From JACWAE01 sp963847595 (GTDB lineage Bacteria > Chloroflexota > Dehalococcoidia > SZUA-161), in the NCBI GenBank assembly GCA_963847595.1, contig CAWKAJ010000002.1:496001-560000 (forward strand): a stretch of DNA of 64,000 nucleotides, given 5' to 3'. Below the pieces are notes generated by a model, which saw only the letters and a list, made by a program, of their open reading frames with translations, did not search any database and was not told the DNA's origin. Each line of letters starts with the position of its first letter. The stretch's first letter is position 1. Shown here in pieces: positions 40,629 through 49,210 of this stretch. The position numbers and the translations under genes were made by a program.

Positions 40629-42257
40629 ATGCCGAAACAAATAGCTTATGATGAAGATGCAAGACGTGCCTTGAAGAAAGGAATCGATGCCCTTGCTCAA
40701 GCAGTCAAGATAACCCTCGGCCCCAAAGGGCGTAATGTGGTGCTCGACAAGAAATGGGGCCCGCCGAGCGTCTGCAGTGACGGAGTAACCATCGCCAAGG
40801 AGATCGAGCTAAAGGACCCGTTTGAGAACATGGGCGCGCAGTTGATAAAGGAGGCAGCGACCAAGACAAACGATATCGCAGGGGATGGCACAACCACCGC
40901 AGTAGTACTGGCTCAGGCCATGGTGAATGAGGGAATGAAGAACGTAACCGCAGGGGCAAATCCCATGGCCATCAAAAAAGGCATAGAGAAGGCTGTAGCC
41001 ACAATAGTTGAAGAACTCAAGAAAATATCAACCCCGATAAAAGGCAAGGAACAAATAGCTCAAATAGCTGGCCTCTCTGCGCATGATGACGCTATTGGGA
41101 ACCTCATCGCTGATGTCATGGAGAAGGTAGGCAAGGACGGCGTAATCACTGTGGAGGAATCCAAAGGGATTAAGTTTGAAACCGAGTTTGTCGAGGGTAT
41201 GCAATTCGACCGCGGCTATGTGAGCGCCTACTTCATCACCAACGCTGAACGCATGGACGCTACGCTAGAGGACCCGTACATATTGATCACCGACAAGAAA
41301 ATCTCGGCTATTTCCGACATCCTGCCCCTTCTGGAGAAGTTGCTCCAGATCTCGAAGAACCTGGTAGTCATTGCCGAGGATGTCGAGGGAGAAGCCCTAG
41401 CCACATTGGTTGTCAACAAATTGCGAGGGACATTGAACTGCCTCGCAGTTAAAGCCCCGGGCTTTGGCGACAGACGCAAGGCTATGCTTGAAGACATCGC
41501 TATCCTCACTGGTGGCCAGGTTATCAGCGAGGAAATAGGTAGGAAGCTAGATTCAGCTACGATTGCCGATATGGGCCGTGCACGCAAGGTGGTATCCAAC
41601 AAAGATGACACTACCATCGTTGAGGGCAAGGGCTCGGATGAGGACATCAAAGGGCGAATCAAGCAGATCAAGGCACAGATAGATGAGACCACCTCCGATT
41701 TTGATCGCGAGAAACTGCAGGAGAGACTGGCTAGGCTAGCGGGAGGGGTTGCGGTAATCAAGGTCGGCGCCGCCACCGAGGTTGAACTAAAGGAAAAGAA
41801 AAACCGCGTGGAGGACGCCCTTTCGGCCACTCGCGCCGCTGTAGAAGAGGGAATAGTCCCCGGAGGCGGCGTTGCTCTACTAAACTCCCTGCCAGTTCTT
41901 GACAAGATGAAGCTAGAAGGCGATGAAGCAACCGGTGTAGCCATCGTGAGACGAGCCATTGAGGAGCCCCTGCGCCAGATAGCAATAAATGCCGGCAAAG
42001 AGGGCTCAGTTGCAGTAGACTTCGTTAAGAAGGCCAAGAAGGGCATTGGCTACGATGCTGACAAAGATGAGTACGGCAACATGGTAGAGCGCGGTATCAT
42101 CGACCCGGCCAAAGTGACCCGCGCCGGATTACAGAATGCCGCCAGCATCGCCGCTATGGTCCTGACCACTGAATCCCTGATAACTGATATACCGGAGAAA
42201 GAGAAGATGCCGCCGATGCCAGCAGGTGGAATGGGTGGCATGGAAGGCATGTACTAA
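40629..42257 (+). CDS. groEL: Chaperonin GroEL
   Basis: A 542-residue Hsp60: PKQIAYDEDARRALKKG start, the ATP site GDGTTTAVVLAQAM near 86, KAPGFGDRRKAMLEDIAIL near 276, GGGVALL near 413 and the Gly/Met tail MPPMPAGGMGGMEGMY. Length and motifs are normal throughout. GAGGAGGAAG precedes the ATG. Co-transcribed with groES and followed by a strong terminator. Confidence 0.98.
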   Translation: MPKQIAYDEDARRALKKGIDALAQAVKITLGPKGRNVVLDKKWGPPSVCSDGVTIAKEIELKDPFENMGAQLIKEAATKTNDIAGDGTTTAVVLAQAMVNEGMKNVTAGANPMAIKKGIEKAVATIVEELKKISTPIKGKEQIAQIAGLSAHDDAIGNLIADVMEKVGKDGVITVEESKGIKFETEFVEGMQFDRGYVSAYFITNAERMDATLEDPYILITDKKISAISDILPLLEKLLQISKNLVVIAEDVEGEALATLVVNKLRGTLNCLAVKAPGFGDRRKAMLEDIAILTGGQVISEEIGRKLDSATIADMGRARKVVSNKDDTTIVEGKGSDEDIKGRIKQIKAQIDETTSDFDREKLQERLARLAGGVAVIKVGAATEVELKEKKNRVEDALSATRAAVEEGIVPGGGVALLNSLPVLDKMKLEGDEATGVAIVRRAIEEPLRQIAINAGKEGSVAVDFVKKAKKGIGYDADKDEYGNMVERGIIDPAKVTRAGLQNAASIAAMVLTTESLITDIPEKEKMPPMPAGGMGGMEGMY

Positions 42258-42282
42258 ACAGACCAGGTACACAGACGATATG

Positions 42283-42321
42283 CTAAGTGGCTGCGGCTCA
42301 CGCCGCAGCCACTTAGTTTTT
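42283..42321 (+). terminator. Intrinsic terminator of groESL
   Basis: A perfect 15-bp stem CTAAGTGGCTGCGGC / GCCGCAGCCACTTAG (42283-42297, 42302-42316), loop TCAC, followed by TTTTTC and further pyrimidines. Confidence 0.92.
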
Positions 42322-42349
42322 CTTCTCTTTGAAGTAGGACGTATCAGAG

Positions 42350-43615
42350 CTAAAGCTTGAGCAGCTTCTCCAATCGGCCCTTGTTGCGAACAGGCCCGAC
42401 CAGAGCGAGATTGGTCTTGCTGGTAAGCAATAGCTCCCTCGCTACCCTCTGCATATCGCTGGCGGTAATAGCATCAACTATCGACACCACCTCATCCACA
42501 GTGAGTATACGGCCAGTAAGCAACTCCTGCCCGCCCATCCAGCCCGATACGCTTCGCGTATCCTCCATGCGCAGCATTAGCCGCCCTTTGCCCATCTCCT
42601 TGGCTTTGACAACCTCAGCCTCGGGAATCTGCTCATCCCTCAGCCTGATAAGCTCTCTCAGTACAGCCTCTATGGTTAACTCTACCTTCTTCGGATCAAC
42701 GCCAGCGTATATGGCAAGTGAACCCGTGTCACGGAAGTAGCTAACGTGGCTGTGAATATCATAGGCAAGCCCCTTTCGCTCCCGAATCTCCAGGAAAAGG
42801 CGGCTGCTCATCCCCTCACCCAAGACCACGTTCAAGAGGTCAAGAATAAAACGGTCCGGGTGCATGTTAGACAGGCCACGAATCGCCAGACAGAGGTGAA
42901 CCTGCTCTGTCTTCCTCTGCTCGACCATGAGACACGGTGCATCCTGGCTATCTTCGGCAGGAGACCAATCTCCTGCTATTTCCTTAGGCCAATCTCCAAA
43001 GGCTTTGGCAATGGAATCAACCACTTCATCGTGGCTTATGTCACCTGCAACGCTGATTACAGAATTACCGGGGAGGTAGAGGCGAGACATATGGCCGAGA
43101 ATCATCTGGCGATCAATGGCACTGACTGTATCCTTGCTTCCAGCGACATCACGCCCCAGGGCTTGATTGGGCCACACCACTTCATCTATGATAGTATCCA
43201 CCCGGCTCTGGGGAGAATCCATGCTCATGTTCAGCTCTTCGATAATGACTTTGCGCTCGTTCTCCATCTCCACAGGATCGAACTTAGAATGGCGAAGCAT
43301 ATCGACCAACAAGTCCAAGGCCACAGGGTAATGGGGGCGGGCTACCTTTACCCAATAAACCGTCAACTCTTTGTCTGTCCCCCCGTTGAGGACACCCCCA
43401 ACACCATCTATAGTCTCTGAGATTTCCTTGGATGTAGGCCGTTTCTCAGTGCCCTTGAAACAGAGATGCTCTACAAAATGGGACAATCCAGCCTGTTCCG
43501 GACGTTCATACCTTGACCCGGCGCCGATAAAGATGCTGATGCACGCCGAACGCGTATGGGGCATTTCGCTGGTGACTATCCGCAGTCCATTGTCCAAAAC
43601 TGTCTTTCGATACAT
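42350..43615 (-). CDS. M16-family zinc peptidase
   Basis: A 421-residue insulinase-type protease. The inverted zinc motif HFVEH is near residue 50, with the distal Glu in ERKVIIEELNMS. The second half carries the R/Y block (GEGMSSRLFLEIRERKGLAYDIHS). Length is that of the single-chain processing-peptidase-like PqqL/YmxG type. I chose ATG 43615 because GTAGGAATCT precedes it and the conserved YRKTVLDNGLRIVTSEMP begins there; a longer frame starts at 43681. The enzyme is cytoplasmic (no signal peptide) and its substrate is unknown. Confidence 0.9.
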   Translation of the reverse strand: MYRKTVLDNGLRIVTSEMPHTRSACISIFIGAGSRYERPEQAGLSHFVEHLCFKGTEKRPTSKEISETIDGVGGVLNGGTDKELTVYWVKVARPHYPVALDLLVDMLRHSKFDPVEMENERKVIIEELNMSMDSPQSRVDTIIDEVVWPNQALGRDVAGSKDTVSAIDRQMILGHMSRLYLPGNSVISVAGDISHDEVVDSIAKAFGDWPKEIAGDWSPAEDSQDAPCLMVEQRKTEQVHLCLAIRGLSNMHPDRFILDLLNVVLGEGMSSRLFLEIRERKGLAYDIHSHVSYFRDTGSLAIYAGVDPKKVELTIEAVLRELIRLRDEQIPEAEVVKAKEMGKGRLMLRMEDTRSVSGWMGGQELLTGRILTVDEVVSIVDAITASDMQRVARELLLTSKTNLALVGPVRNKGRLEKLLKL

Positions 43616-43788
43616 TAGATTCCTACGTCTTCCTAGCGGTACATAATAGCACGAAAGGGGCTTACGCCCCACTGGCAACATTTTAGCGGGCTACCGAAAC
43701 GCTGTCAAACTGCTTGTCTGACATCCCAGCAAAGGTTCTGAGATAGCGAACATCTCAAATTATTCGATTAGGATGAGGTGAAATTATC

Positions 43789-44940
43789 TCAGCGACCGAA
43801 CATCATGGCCAGAGGCTTATTCCTAAGCGCCCTCAATATAGAGTCACTATGCCAGTCAAAAGAGAAATCCGGAGACTGAAGTATGTCTTCATGGATATTG
43901 TTTGCCTGGATAATGTCGAATATATTCTCAATTTGCCTGTCGTCCAGCCTCTCATAGGTTTTTCGGGCCCAGTAGCCTATCTGAAGCTCCCTTGAAAGCT
44001 TCTTTTGCCAGTCCCTCTCGTAGTAGGACATTCTCTTCCCAGAAAAGTCGTCGCTTCGCAAAGCACCCTGTATAACCTCAGCAGCTATATCAGCGCAAAG
44101 CAGCCCATAATATACTCCGCCTCCCGTAGTGGGCTTGACCTGCCCCGCCGCATCCCCGACCACAACTATCCTCTCCCTATATGTCCTTGGCAGAGGGTTA
44201 AGTGGAATCCCTCCACAGGTGATCTTGGTTTCAGTGGAGGCTATCTTACCCTGGGCAAGGAGGCTCGAAAGGAGATTCTTCAAATAGGAACCGGGACTAC
44301 GCCTTGAAAGAAGGCCAGCCAGTGCTTTGCCAGCAGAGGTGGGAACAAGCCAGCCGAAGAACCCAGGGGCTATCTCCTGCCCAAAATATACCTCTACCTC
44401 CCCCAAGTCTTTCGCGTTTACTTCGGCCTGGGCTCCCAGAACAAAGTCAGTGATTCTCCCCAACCCAAGCCTTTGGGGAAATGAGGTCCCAAAACCGCTG
44501 CTGATGATTGCCATTCGCCCTTCGAGGTCTCTTGTCTCACCCTTATGCTCCACAGCAGCCCTGACACAATTGTCCCTGAAAGTAATACCCTGCACCCTCG
44601 CCGACAAAAGGTAATCCGCCCCCTGCTCTTGAGCTTTCTGAGCCAGAGCACGATCAAAAGCAGCCCTATCTACTACATAGGCCTGGACTGTATCCTTGCT
44701 TAACCTGAGGCACTTGCCCGAGGGTGAGAAGAATTTGGCAGAACTGGCTTGAGTCAGGACGCCGTTGTTCACAATGGGGAATCGGGCAAAGCACTCTTTA
44801 CCTATAATTCCAGTGCAACAAGCCGCATCGCCAACCCCCGGTCTCCGTTCGAAAATGCACACCTTGTACCCGAGCTTGGCAAGCCTGTAGGCAATATAAC
44901 TCCCGATGGGGCCGGCACCCACGATCATTGCATCGTACAA
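43789..44940 (-). CDS. Geranylgeranyl-reductase-family FAD oxidoreductase
   Basis: A 383-residue flavoprotein with MIVGAGPIGSYIAYRLAKLG at the N-terminus, CIFERRPGVGDAACCTGII next, and the GDAAGQVKPTTGGGVYYGL block near 270 that marks this family. Members saturate isoprenoid chains of lipids or chlorophyll-type side chains, or oxidise other substrates. No partner gene identifies the substrate here. The CCTG pair in DAACCTGII is shared with archaeal-type reductases. Confidence 0.8.
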   Translation of the reverse strand: MYDAMIVGAGPIGSYIAYRLAKLGYKVCIFERRPGVGDAACCTGIIGKECFARFPIVNNGVLTQASSAKFFSPSGKCLRLSKDTVQAYVVDRAAFDRALAQKAQEQGADYLLSARVQGITFRDNCVRAAVEHKGETRDLEGRMAIISSGFGTSFPQRLGLGRITDFVLGAQAEVNAKDLGEVEVYFGQEIAPGFFGWLVPTSAGKALAGLLSRRSPGSYLKNLLSSLLAQGKIASTETKITCGGIPLNPLPRTYRERIVVVGDAAGQVKPTTGGGVYYGLLCADIAAEVIQGALRSDDFSGKRMSYYERDWQKKLSRELQIGYWARKTYERLDDRQIENIFDIIQANNIHEDILQSPDFSFDWHSDSILRALRNKPLAMMFGR

Positions 44941-45093
44941 TTCTTCACCTGTTCACAAATCATACCAGCTTGGTAATGGCTTCCGTTAATGCTAGCACCA
45001 AAGAGTCCTGAATTCAAGGAGAATCCCAACCCAGACTTGCCTTTATCGTTGCAGCTAGTTATACTTACCCCTAGTTATAAAAGGAGTAAGCCA

Positions 45094-46050
45094 ATGCCGT
45101 CCTATGCCTTTTTTAAGAACAAATTCGTCCCTCTCGCGGAAGCTAAAATTGGCATCCTGACCCATGCCCTGCACTACGGGACAGCCTGCTTCGAGGGAAT
45201 CCGAGGTAACTGGAACAGCCAGGAAGAACAACTCTATATTTTCCGCTGCCAGGAGCACTACGAGAGATTGCTTAATAACTGCAAGCTGTTAAAAATCAGT
45301 ATCCCCTATTCTGTGGATGAACTCTGTCGGCTCACTGTAGAACTCCTTCAGAAGTCCGGGTACAAAGAGGATATCTACATACGCCCTCTGGCCTACAAGA
45401 GCTCCGAGGCATTGGGTGTAAGACTGCACGGGCTCGAAGATGACATCTTCATAGCAGTTACTACGTTCGGTCCCTATTTAGATGCTACAAACGGCATCAA
45501 ATGTTGTGTCTCCTCTTGGCTCAGGCCTGATGACAATATGATTCCCGCACGGGGTAAAATTACCGGTATTTATGTCAACAACGCACTCGCTAAAACCGAA
45601 GCTATCGAGAATGGCTTCCACGAGGCCATTATGCTGACCTCGGATAGCTATGTTTCCGAAGGCAGCGGTGAGAACATCTTTCTCGTGACGGATAGCAAGC
45701 TGGTGACTCCTTCCTGCTACGACAGGATTCTCATGGGTATCACCAGAGATGCTGTGATCAAACTGGCGAAGGACGAACTCGGTGTCGAAACCATAGAGCG
45801 GCATATCGACCGCAGCGAGCTATACCTGGCTGACGAGGTCTTCCTCACCGGCACCGCAGCCCACGTAACTCCTGTGGTCGAGATCGACCACCGTAGAGTG
45901 GCCAACGGGAAGATCGGGAAGCTGACCAAACAATTGCAAAAGCTGTATTCCAATGTAGAGTTCGGCAAGAACAAAAAATACCTCCATTGGTGTACCCCTG
46001 TCTACACAGAATCGGCTCGGGGCGCGAAAACCAGAGCGAGGCCACGGTAG
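45094..46050 (+). CDS. ilvE: Branched-chain amino acid aminotransferase
   Basis: A 318-residue class IV PLP transaminase. Landmarks are ILTHALHYGTACFEGIRG near residue 20, the PLP lysine in ITGIYVNNALAKTEA, and EGSGENIFLV with GITRDAV. AAAAGGAGT lies before ATG 45094; the in-frame upstream start at 44989 lacks a site and gives a non-family tail. The C-terminal 20 residues (CTPVYTESARGAKTRARPR) look like an extension. It transfers amino groups between glutamate and branched-chain 2-oxoacids. Confidence 0.9.
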   Translation: MPSYAFFKNKFVPLAEAKIGILTHALHYGTACFEGIRGNWNSQEEQLYIFRCQEHYERLLNNCKLLKISIPYSVDELCRLTVELLQKSGYKEDIYIRPLAYKSSEALGVRLHGLEDDIFIAVTTFGPYLDATNGIKCCVSSWLRPDDNMIPARGKITGIYVNNALAKTEAIENGFHEAIMLTSDSYVSEGSGENIFLVTDSKLVTPSCYDRILMGITRDAVIKLAKDELGVETIERHIDRSELYLADEVFLTGTAAHVTPVVEIDHRRVANGKIGKLTKQLQKLYSNVEFGKNKKYLHWCTPVYTESARGAKTRARPR

Positions 46051-46116
46051 GCGTGTTAATCTTATTGGGGATTGGCCTCTGCTGCTTCCTGGATACGGGA
46101 CACCTGCCTCAGGACT

Positions 46117-47238
46117 ATGGAGATGAAATCTCAAAGCTCATCTAATCCTGAACTCTCCCTCATCGTGCCCACTTACAACGAGCGGGAAAACATCGTGCCC
46201 CTTGTGGAGAGAATCCACAAATCACTATTCAACTATAACTACGAGCTCATTGTGGTCGACGACAACAGCCCTGATGGAACCTCCGAGCTAGCCAAAAGCC
46301 TCTCCTCCAAGTATCCGGTCTCAGTGCTCGTGCGCACAACTGAGCGCGGGCTGGCTTCAGCGGTAGTCGCCGGATTCAACCAGGCAAAAGGAGAGGTTTT
46401 AGGAGTCATCGATGCCGACCTACAGCATCCTCCCGAGTTTATACCAGACCTGCTGAATGCAATAAGAGGTGGAGCGGACGTGGCCATCGCCAGCCGCTAC
46501 ATCCCGGGCGGCGGCATCGAGGGCTGGACGCTCAAAAGGAAAATCATCTCAATAGGAGCTAAGCTACCAGCAAACCTGCTCCTGTCCTCGGCCAGAAAAA
46601 TCAAAGACCCGCTATCAGGATTTTTCCTGTTTAAGAAGACGGTTATAGACGGCGCGGTGCTCAGCCCTACTGGCTATAAAATCCTTCTCGAAGTGCTGGC
46701 CAGGGGAAATGCAAATAATGTGGTAGAGGTGCCCTACACCTTTAAAGAGAGAGAAAGGGGTAAGAGCAACCTATCGGCAAAGGAGCAAATAAACTACCTG
46801 AAACACCTCTACCGCCTGGCGTGGGATGACGGAGGGATTAAGCGATTCTTAAAGTTTTGCGTAGTGGGAGTGATCGGTGCAGGGGTCAATCTGGGATTTC
46901 TGGTACTCTTCGTCGAGGTCGCAGGCTTAAACAAAATCGTAGCTCAAATACCAAGCTACGAGATCTCCATACTGACCAATTTCGCGTTTAACGAATTCTG
47001 GACATTCAGCGATCGCCGTACCCCTGGCCTGGAGTCTTTTCTGATGCGCGCTCTCAAGTTCAATCTGGTCAGCCTGGTTGGCTGGGGCATCAACCTGGCC
47101 GTGTACGCTCTCGCTTTGAAGGTCGCAGGAATTAACTATATCGTTTCCCAGGTAATTGCGATAGCGGTGGCCATGATGTGGAATTTCTTTTTCAATGTGG
47201 CATGGACATGGAAGATAAAACCCAAAGAAGGCAGGTAG
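46117..47238 (+). CDS. Dolichol-phosphate-mannose-synthase-like glycosyltransferase with GtrA domain
   Basis: A 373-residue fusion. An N-terminal GT2 domain at about 10-230 has LSLIVPTYNERENI, VVDDNSPDGTSE, the DAD motif (GVIDADLQHPPE) and RYIPGGG. A C-terminal GtrA-like membrane domain follows (RFLKFCVVGVIGAGVNLGFLVLF and three further segments to about 365). It probably moves a sugar to a polyprenyl phosphate and flips it or passes it on for glycan or lipid decoration. Start could be ATG 46117 or 46123. Possible link to the N-x-T repeats of the isomerase is only a thought. Confidence 0.87.
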   Translation: MEMKSQSSSNPELSLIVPTYNERENIVPLVERIHKSLFNYNYELIVVDDNSPDGTSELAKSLSSKYPVSVLVRTTERGLASAVVAGFNQAKGEVLGVIDADLQHPPEFIPDLLNAIRGGADVAIASRYIPGGGIEGWTLKRKIISIGAKLPANLLLSSARKIKDPLSGFFLFKKTVIDGAVLSPTGYKILLEVLARGNANNVVEVPYTFKERERGKSNLSAKEQINYLKHLYRLAWDDGGIKRFLKFCVVGVIGAGVNLGFLVLFVEVAGLNKIVAQIPSYEISILTNFAFNEFWTFSDRRTPGLESFLMRALKFNLVSLVGWGINLAVYALALKVAGINYIVSQVIAIAVAMMWNFFFNVAWTWKIKPKEGR

Positions 47239-47242
47239 CAAC

Positions 47243-47656
47243 ATGACTTTGGATTACTTTATACTGGTGTTCATATCATCCTTGGGAGTGTACCAGATAG
47301 CGGCAATCCATGCCAAGCTGGATGGCCTGTGTTTCTTCAGGCACCCGGTGATCCAGTATATCTTTGGCATCCTGGCAATTATCGGGGCCTTCGGCTGGTT
47401 TTTCACCAGCAAAGACCGCAATATACACACCACCGTAGAGGGCTCGCAACAGCTCGGTTTATTTCTCGGCTCAATTGTTGCGTCATACGTATTCACCGCA
47501 ATCCTGGCATCCGTAATGCAAGCCAAAGTCGGCGCCAAAGGAGATATCCCCAGGGAAGGCAAGCAATACGACATGGGAATAGAGACGCTAAAGAAGACAA
47601 CGCTCTTCGGCGGCATCATGAGCAGCCTGAGAAGAGAGAGAAAGGATAAAGACTAA
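47243..47656 (+). CDS. Hypothetical membrane protein
   Basis: A 137-residue protein with three hydrophobic helices: about 5-20 (FILVFISSLGVYQIAAI), 36-54 (IQYIFGILAIIGAFGWFF) and 72-92 (LGLFLGSIVASYVFTAILASV). The tail is charged (SLRRERKDKD). Family unknown. It lies 4 bp after the glycosyltransferase and shares its stop/start overlap with the PAP2 gene (TAATG), so the three form an envelope-lipid operon. Confidence 0.7.
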   Translation: MTLDYFILVFISSLGVYQIAAIHAKLDGLCFFRHPVIQYIFGILAIIGAFGWFFTSKDRNIHTTVEGSQQLGLFLGSIVASYVFTAILASVMQAKVGAKGDIPREGKQYDMGIETLKKTTLFGGIMSSLRRERKDKD

Positions 47657-48270
47657 TGCCGCCACTTGCAGGATGGACCCTGACCGTAACGGGGTTCGTG
47701 GGTAAAGCTCCCGCCCTCGACCACGTGATGCGTCTCCTGGTCAACGACTTCTTCATCCCTTTAGTTATATGCTTAATCATGCTCGTACTATGGCTTGGAC
47801 ACTCGGATCGCATCAAGAGGGATCGCCTCCAGAGAACCGTGATGAATGCGGCCGTCGCCATCGGAATATCCGCGCTTGTTGTGAAACTAATAAATGCCTT
47901 TACGAATCCTTGGCCTCGCCCTTTCCTGGTCGATGACTCTGTTATCCGAGAGAGCGCAAGACGCGCCGCAGAGACTATTTTCTATTTTCCTCACGACCCG
48001 ACTTTCCCCAGCAACGGAGTCACAATAGCCTTCGCTGCTGCCACAGGCGTCTGGCTCGGCAATCGCACCGCGGGCGCTATCCTCTATGTGCTGGCCACCC
48101 TCTGGGCAGTCGCCCGCTTCTACGCCGGCGTACACTTCTTTGTAGACGTAGCTGGCGGCGCTGCAATCGGCATACTCACAGCGCTCTTTATCAGCAAGAT
48201 TTTTATGCCCCGAATCGAGCCCTGGCCAACGTGGGTTATGAATCTGTGCAGGTCCTTGTACCTGGCTTGA
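47656..48270 (+). CDS. PAP2-family phosphatase-like membrane protein
   Basis: A 204-residue, five- to six-helix protein of the PAP2 lipid-phosphatase fold. The third motif is clear (ARFYAGVHFFVDV: Arg, His, Asp). The first is KLINAFTNPWPRP, with more residues than usual between Lys and Arg-Pro. The second reads FPSNGVT where PSGH or PSDH is expected, so the acid/base His is missing by eye. It may be impaired or use another residue. Position after a GtrA-type glycosyltransferase suggests polyprenyl-diphosphate or lipid phosphate work. Confidence 0.75.
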   Translation: MPPLAGWTLTVTGFVGKAPALDHVMRLLVNDFFIPLVICLIMLVLWLGHSDRIKRDRLQRTVMNAAVAIGISALVVKLINAFTNPWPRPFLVDDSVIRESARRAAETIFYFPHDPTFPSNGVTIAFAAATGVWLGNRTAGAILYVLATLWAVARFYAGVHFFVDVAGGAAIGILTALFISKIFMPRIEPWPTWVMNLCRSLYLA

Positions 48271-48315
48271 GGCAGATAACCGAGGGATAAGCAACAAATC
48301 GCAGCGGCTGCTACT

Positions 48316-49197
48316 TCAAGAGACGTTGTGAGTCCCTTTGTAGATGCGCCCATAACGCCCGTGGCCGTCTTCCAGGTTCAACAATTTCCTTAGCTCACCC
48401 GGTGTCATGACCTTCCTCTCGTTGTCCTCAGCCAATCTGTGAATACGCCGCACAAGGTCAGCGTTGCGTGCCAGCCTGGTCCGGCCCGAGTCGTACCAGA
48501 TGTTGTCTTCGAGCCCAACCCTTACCCCTCCGCCGGCAGCGATGGCAACCGAGTTCATCATCAACTGAGCATCTCCAATCCCTGCCAGGCTCCAATATGA
48601 GTCAAGAGGGAGGTCGCGTATCATCATGCCCGCATGCAGCAGGTCGGCCTGGGCACAGGCGATATTGCCGAGTAACAGGTTGAAATAGTGAGGCGGCTGG
48701 AGCAGCCCTTTCCGCTCCAGATACTTAGCGTAGTTTATCATGCCCGCATCGAAGGCCTCAAGCTCAGGCATGATATTCCGGCTCAGCATCTCCCGGGCCA
48801 GCGCCTGTATCATGTCCGGGGAATTCACACTAGCCTCTTTGTTGAAGTTGACTGAACTCAGAGTCAGGCTACCCATGTCAGGTTTTACATTGCCCTCAAG
48901 CGTCAACGGCTCTGCGCGTTTCTCGAACTCCTTGAAATTACGCCCGCTCAAAGAGACAGCGATTACCAGGTCCTTTGAGAACTTGCGGATACCACTGATG
49001 AGCTTCTCATATACTTCGGCCCTGTATGTAGGTTCCCCGGTCTGTGCATCCCGCGCATGTAGATGGAGCATGGTAATGCCAAGCTCAACGGCCTCATGCA
49101 CGTCTTCCACAATCTCCTGAACGGATACAGGGACATGCGGAGTCATTACTTTGGTAGGAATCATACCCGTGGGAGTTAAATTGACTATGAGATTCAT
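48316..49197 (-). CDS. 3-keto-5-aminohexanoate cleavage enzyme family protein (BKACE)
   Basis: A 293-residue DUF849/Kce-type protein that condenses or cleaves a beta-keto acid with acetyl-CoA using a metal centre. Family marks: N-terminal NLTPTGMIPTKVMTPHVP, metal His-x-His in MLHLHARDAQTGEP, SLSGRNFKEFEKRAE and GDAQLMMNSVAIAAGGGVRVGLEDN. I start at ATG 49197, preceded by GAGGAAAG; a longer frame from 49260 lacks a site. BKACE members act on many beta-keto acids, so the substrate is open. It follows the radical SAM gene by 13 bp, same strand. Confidence 0.87.
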   Translation of the reverse strand: MNLIVNLTPTGMIPTKVMTPHVPVSVQEIVEDVHEAVELGITMLHLHARDAQTGEPTYRAEVYEKLISGIRKFSKDLVIAVSLSGRNFKEFEKRAEPLTLEGNVKPDMGSLTLSSVNFNKEASVNSPDMIQALAREMLSRNIMPELEAFDAGMINYAKYLERKGLLQPPHYFNLLLGNIACAQADLLHAGMMIRDLPLDSYWSLAGIGDAQLMMNSVAIAAGGGVRVGLEDNIWYDSGRTRLARNADLVRRIHRLAEDNERKVMTPGELRKLLNLEDGHGRYGRIYKGTHNVS

Positions 49198-49210
49198 GAT
49201 TGCACTTTCC

